A stretch of 64,000 nt of DNA, taken from NCBI GenBank assembly GCA_963751245.1, contig CAVVTR010000003.1:21086-85085 (forward strand), written 5' to 3'. Below are positions 60,661 through 64,000 of the stretch, one piece after another (the stretch's first letter is position 1; each line of letters begins with the position of its first letter). The translations under genes were made by a program, and so were the position numbers. The stretch comes from CAVVTR01 sp963751245. GTDB taxonomy: Bacteria; Acidobacteriota; Thermoanaerobaculia; Thermoanaerobaculales; Thermoanaerobaculaceae. A model generated the notes under the pieces. It was not told the DNA's origin. It saw only the letters and a program-made list of their open reading frames with translations, and did no database searches.

Positions 60661-61146
60661 CTAAACCGCCTTGCGGGCGATGGTCATGCGATCGATCTTG
60701 CGCTGAAGCTGCATGAGGCCGTAGATGAGGGCCTCGGGGCGCGGCGGGCAGCCGGGGACGTAGACGTCCACCGGAATCAGGCGGTCGACGCCCTGGGTCA
60801 CGGCGTAGGTGCGGTAGGGCCCGCCGCAGGTGGCGCAGGACCCCATGGCGATGACCCACTTGGGGTCCGCCATCTGGTCGTAGAGCCGCTTGACGATGGG
60901 CGCCATCTTCTCGGTCACCGTGCCGGCGACGATCATCAGGTCGGCCTGCCGCGGCGTGCCGCGGAACACCTCCGCCCCGAACCGGGCCATGTCGAAGCGG
61001 GGGTCCAGCGCGGCCATCATCTCGATGGCGCAGCACGCCAGCCCGAACTGCATGGGCCACAGGGAGGAGCGGCGCGCCCAGTTGAAGACGGCGTCGTACG
61101 TGGAGAGCAGCACGTTGGGCGCGAAGCGGTTCTCGATCATACCCAT
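60661..61146 (-). CDS. nuoB: NADH-quinone oxidoreductase subunit B
   Basis: PSST subunit binding cluster N2, 161 residues. Cluster cysteines lie in 'FGLACCAIEM', 'GSCATCGGPY' and 'YVPGCPPRPEAL'. Start ATG 61146 overlaps nuoA by 10 bases; the second ATG at 61140 overlaps it by four and is equally possible. Confidence 0.95.
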   Translation of the reverse strand: MGMIENRFAPNVLLSTYDAVFNWARRSSLWPMQFGLACCAIEMMAALDPRFDMARFGAEVFRGTPRQADLMIVAGTVTEKMAPIVKRLYDQMADPKWVIAMGSCATCGGPYRTYAVTQGVDRLIPVDVYVPGCPPRPEALIYGLMQLQRKIDRMTIARKAV

Positions 61147-61493
61147 TGCAGTGCCCCCCGGCGCCAGGCGTACACGTACCCCACCACGAGGATGGCGAGG
61201 AAGACCACCATCTCGATGAAGCCGAACAGGGCGAGCTTGCGGAACATCACCGCCCAGGGGTACAGGAACACCGTCTCCACGTCGAAAACGACGAACAGGA
61301 CGGCGAGCAGGTAGTAGCGGACCGAGAAGCGGTGCTCGAGGGCGAACGTCGTCGCCTCCACGCCGCACTCGTACGGCTCCGCCTTGACGGGATCGTAGCG
61401 CCCGGACCGCAGCACCTTCGCGATGAGCAACGTGAGGATCGGGAACGAAAGGGCTACGAGGGTGAAAACCAGAATAGGGATGTACTGCGTCAC
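61137..61493 (-). CDS. nuoA: NADH-quinone oxidoreductase subunit A
   Basis: Membrane subunit of 118 residues and three helices. Typical are 'SGRYDPVKAEPYECGVEA' and 'FVVFDVETVFLYPWAV' with conserved acidic residues. First gene of the nuo run, starting with GTG at 61493, about 18 bases downstream of the predicted transcription start. Confidence 0.95.
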   Translation of the reverse strand: MTQYIPILVFTLVALSFPILTLLIAKVLRSGRYDPVKAEPYECGVEATTFALEHRFSVRYYLLAVLFVVFDVETVFLYPWAVMFRKLALFGFIEMVVFLAILVVGYVYAWRRGALQWV

Positions 61494-61517
61494 TCCCCCT
61501 CCCTTCGGCCGTCGCGA

Positions 61518-61545
61518 AGTATAGCGATTGCCTTCACAAAGTCAA
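61518..61545 (-). promoter_or_regulatory. Promoter of the nuo-atp operon
   Basis: On the minus strand TTGACT (61545-61540), 16 bases, TATACT (61523-61518). The surrounding sequence is distinctly A/T-rich compared with its neighbours. It has the same hexamers and spacing as the tetR promoter. Confidence 0.7.
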
Positions 61546-61595
61546 CGGAACGAGTTATATGGATTCTGAAATTCAGTCGCACGAGCCTCGGCCCG

Positions 61596-62408
61596 TCACG
61601 GCCGTCCGGCGGTGGGCAGCAGCCGGTTGAGGGACCCGGAGCGGAGCCCCTCCAGGTCCAGGGTGACGAAGGCGAAGCCGGCCTCCTGGACCAGCCGCAC
61701 CACCTCCTCGGAGAGGCCGTCGTCGAGGACGCGGCGCATGTCCGCGCGGGGCAGCTCGATACGCGCCGTGGAGCCGTGGTGGCGCACCCGCAGCTCGCGG
61801 AAGCCGAGAGCCTTGAGCGCCGCCTCGGCGCGGCCGATCTGGTCGAGCTTCTCCCGCGTGATCTCGTCGCCGTAGGGAATGCGCGAGGAGAGGCACGGGC
61901 TCGAGGGCTTGTCCCAGACCGGCAGGTCGAGGGACTTCAGCGCGGCGCGGACCGCGTCCTTGGTCCACCCCAGCTCCGCCAGCGGCGACCGCACGCCAGC
62001 CTCCCCCGCCGCCCGCCGCCCCGGCCGGTAGTCGCCGAGGTCGTCGGCGTTGGTGCCGTCGAGCACCGTGGCGAGCCCCGCCTCACGAGCCACCGCCGCC
62101 AGCCTCCGGAACAGCTCCCCTTTACACAGGTAGCAGCGCTCCGGCGGGTTGGCCGCGTAACCGGGGATGGCGAGCTCCGAGTAGACGATCTCCCGGTGGG
62201 CGATGCCGATGCGCCGGGCCAGCGCGGACGCGGCGTCGGCCTCGCCCCCCGCCAGGCTCTCCGAGCGAGCGGTGACCGCCAGCGCCCGGTCGCCCAGCGC
62301 CTGCTTGGCCGCCCAGGCGAGCAGGGTCGAGTCCGCGCCGCCGGAGAACGCCACCACCGCGCTTTCGAGGGTCTTCAGCCGAGCCACGAGCAGGTCCACG
62401 CTTCCCAT
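61596..62408 (-). CDS. larE: LarE-like ATP-dependent sacrificial sulfur transferase
   Basis: ATP pyrophosphatase-fold enzyme of the LarE family, 270 residues, which supplies sulfur to the nickel-pincer cofactor of lactate racemase-type enzymes. P-loop-like 'FSGGADSTLLAW', 'RCYLCKGEL', 'DGTNADDLGDYRPG', and 'SPCLSSRIPYG'. The last Cys matches the sacrificial-sulfur position of L. plantarum LarE; together with the CxxC it makes a three-Cys set, as in LarE forms that hold a [4Fe-4S] cluster. LarB, LarC and a racemase are not in the window. Overlaps none; ends just before the nuo promoter. Confidence 0.85.
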   Translation of the reverse strand: MGSVDLLVARLKTLESAVVAFSGGADSTLLAWAAKQALGDRALAVTARSESLAGGEADAASALARRIGIAHREIVYSELAIPGYAANPPERCYLCKGELFRRLAAVAREAGLATVLDGTNADDLGDYRPGRRAAGEAGVRSPLAELGWTKDAVRAALKSLDLPVWDKPSSPCLSSRIPYGDEITREKLDQIGRAEAALKALGFRELRVRHHGSTARIELPRADMRRVLDDGLSEEVVRLVQEAGFAFVTLDLEGLRSGSLNRLLPTAGRP

Positions 62409-62450
62409 GGGGCGCAGTGTACCCCGACGCGCTGACGGCCCGCCGCGCGG

Positions 62451-63365
62451 TCAGCTCAGCGGCGGGCCGAACGCCCTGAGGGTGAGCACCGGGCAGGGCG
62501 CCATGCGGGCCACCTTCTCCGCGACGCTGCCCTGGAGGAGGTGCGCCAGCCCCGTGAGCCCGTGGCTGGAGATGACCACCAGGTCGGAGCCGCGCTCCCG
62601 GGCGAACTCCACGATCTCGTGGATCGCCTTCCCGTCGAGGGCGAACGCCTCCATCGGCACGTCGGGACCGCCCACCTCCTGCGCGAACACGCCCAGCGCC
62701 GCCACCGCGCGCTTGCGGAAGTCATCGCTGTACAGCGGCTTGTACACGCGTCCCTCCATGTAGAAGTCGGGGACGATGGCCTCCTCCACGACGTGGAGCA
62801 GCTGCAGCGTCGCGCCGCGGGCCGCGGCCAGCTCCCGGGCCACCCGCAGCGCGGCGCGGGAGGGCGCCGAGAAGTCCACGGGAACCAGGATCTTCTCGAT
62901 CGCCTCCGGGGGAACCGGCTCGGGCTGCTCCCGCACCGTGAGCACCGCGCAGGGCGCGTGGCGCAGGACCTCCTCGGCGACACTGCCGAGCAGCACGTGG
63001 GTGAAGCCGCGGCGCCCGTGGGTCCCCATGACGACGAGCTCGCAGTCCACCTCCGCCGCGTACTCCAGGATCGTCGCCGGCGCGGACACGCCGCGGCGCT
63101 GCACGCGCTCCACGGTGAGCCCGGTGCCGTGGGCCCCGAGGTCCGTCTCCATGCGGGCGGCGGCGGTGCGCTCCAGCGCGGCCATCACCTCCTCGCGGTC
63201 GGGAAAGTGGTGGCCCGGGGAGTGGGGATCGTCGTCGAGGAGGGTGACCACGTGGAGCATGTGCAGCTCGGCGCCGGTCTCGGTCGCCAGGCGGAGGGCG
63301 TGGCCCATGGCCTGGGCGGCGCACGGCGAGAAGTCGGTGGGGAACAGGATCCTGCGCACCTTCAT
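62451..63365 (-). CDS. Tandem universal stress protein (UspA family)
   Basis: 304 residues made of two UspA domains, about 1-150 and 155-300. Each has 'ILFPTDFSPCAAQAM' or 'ILVPVDFSAPSRAAL' at the start, and the nucleotide-binding 'GTHGRRGFTHVLLGSVAEEVLRHAPCAVLTV' or 'SSHGLTGLAHLLQGSVAEKVARMAPCPVLTL' at the end. The G-2x-G-9x-G(S/T) pattern suggests ATP binding. ATG 63365 was chosen because 'MKVRRILFPTD' is typical; the in-frame extension to 63434 is not. Followed by larE after 42 bases, a possible stress/cofactor unit. Confidence 0.9.
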   Translation of the reverse strand: MKVRRILFPTDFSPCAAQAMGHALRLATETGAELHMLHVVTLLDDDPHSPGHHFPDREEVMAALERTAAARMETDLGAHGTGLTVERVQRRGVSAPATILEYAAEVDCELVVMGTHGRRGFTHVLLGSVAEEVLRHAPCAVLTVREQPEPVPPEAIEKILVPVDFSAPSRAALRVARELAAARGATLQLLHVVEEAIVPDFYMEGRVYKPLYSDDFRKRAVAALGVFAQEVGGPDVPMEAFALDGKAIHEIVEFARERGSDLVVISSHGLTGLAHLLQGSVAEKVARMAPCPVLTLRAFGPPLS

Positions 63366-63540
63366 GGGGGAGCCTCCCTGGCGGCCTTCCACCCCGGCGG
63401 GACCGCCGGAGGGGGCCGCAGCTGTCACGGTCACGGCGGATCGAGTCTAGCACCGTGGGATTCAGCCCGCCGCGTGCGCGGACGGTCCGGCAACCGCCGT
63501 TTCGACCTGCAGCCCCAGGGCTAAAAAATTTTTTTAAAAA
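63366..63540. other. Upstream gap with A/T tract before the G-run
   Basis: No gene seen. The end (about 63522-63540) is A6-T7-A5, very unlike the surrounding DNA, and touches the 30-G run. It also has a phrase near 63463 (GGGATTCAGCCCGCC-like) that recurs near the end of each 222-bp repeat copy. Confidence 0.4.
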
Positions 63541-63571
<31 letters not shown>

Positions 63572-63575
63572 AAAA

Positions 63576-64000
63576 GGTCCGGGGGTGGCATCGCCGCCGC
63601 ACAGCAGCGCCACGTAGCCGCACCCTTCAGGGTGCGTGGGTGGGCGGGCGGCGAGACGCGGCCTGAAGATCCGTCGAACCGGCAGCGGGCGGGGGGCCGG
63701 AGGCCGGCCTCCGCCAACGCAGGAGCAGCCCGGGATCCAGCCCGCCAGACCTGGGCTACATTCGGTTGTGCAGGATCGTTGCGGTCGCGCGGTCAGTGGT
63801 CCGGGGGTGGCATCGCCGCCGCGCGGCAACCCCACGTAGCCGCACCCTTCAGGGTGCGTGGGTGGGCGGGCGGCGAGACGCGGCCTGAAGATCCGTCGAA
63901 CCGGCAGCGGGCGGGGGCCGAGGCCGGCCTCCGCCAACGCAGAAGCAGCACGGGATTCAGCCCAGCAATACGTAACGGGCCCAAGTAGGTTACATAGACA
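63576..64000. repeat. 222-bp tandem repeat, two copies (second cut by window end)
   Basis: Copy 1 is 63576-63797; copy 2 starts at 63798. They agree over about the first 170 bases with few substitutions or indels, then diverge. Each holds the palindrome CGCACCCTTCAGGGTGCG (63619-63636 and 63841-63858) preceded by CGTAGC, the same design as the palindrome at 20592. No convincing gene lies in either copy. The repeat crosses the window end. Confidence 0.7.

Overview
This 64 kb window is bacterial chromosome from a high-G+C, Gram-negative organism. The estimate of roughly 70% G+C or more is by eye. The double membrane is inferred from an RND pump with a TolC-type outer-membrane part, an OprB-type porin, a lipoprotein adaptor and a secreted DUF2147 protein. 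Gene content (11-subunit Nuo complex without NuoEFG, FluC/DUF190, DUF465, ATP-type PEPCK, CstA) suggests an environmental, possibly uncultured lineage such as Acidobacteriota or a related deep phylum. No rRNA or marker gene allows a firm placement. I see no tRNA, rRNA, CRISPR array or intact insertion sequence.

Layout. 1-9.7 kb: partial aspartate aminotransferase, flotillin, multi-PAS hybrid kinase, phosphatase, fluoride channel with DUF190, GNAT, and a divergent PEP carboxykinase. 9.9-12.9 kb: CstA transporter, a 90-residue 'CC-star' protein and an ArsA/Get3-like ATPase. The small gene ends TGA-TGC-TGA directly in front of a strong hairpin, so it may be a selenoprotein ending Sec-Cys. 13-20.6 kb: VOC protein, beta-propeller, an aminotransferase with a fused GCS2 ligase/M20 peptidase, and a glycosyltransferase. 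21-27.4 kb: tetR, membrane-fusion lipoprotein, and one reading frame joining an RND pump to a TolC-like protein. 27.5-33.7 kb: a sulfhydrylase-like / homoserine dehydrogenase / aldehyde dehydrogenase operon, then DUF2147, porin and MscL. 33.8-39.4 kb: a ketosynthase pair whose second member has Cys replaced by Gln, a Mut7-C protein, DUF465, and psd-pssA followed by an Asd-like protein. 39.4-49.3 kb: a secreted protein, an NtrY-like kinase, HutU, GHMP kinase, M23 peptidase and an ECF sigma factor. 49.6-61.5 kb: a single minus-strand cluster nuoABCDHIJKLMN-atpZ-atpI-atpB-atpE. 61.6-63.4 kb: LarE and a tandem UspA. The window ends in a 30-G run and a 222-bp tandem repeat.

How the genes work together. 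The nuo-atp cluster couples quinone reduction to ion pumping and places the membrane sector of ATP synthase in the same transcription unit; the c subunit carries Na+-type ligands. CstA (peptide/pyruvate-type uptake), PEPCK and HutU fit growth on amino acids and organic acids. The tetR-MFP-RND operon is an export system that probably regulates itself. psd and pssA make phosphatidylethanolamine.

Sequence quality. Three genes (cstA, the NtrY-like kinase and the secreted protein at 39.4-40.8 kb) are each broken by a frameshift that removing one G from a G-run would repair. Together with the 30-G run this suggests sequence or assembly error, so these frameshifts should not be read as proven gene decay.
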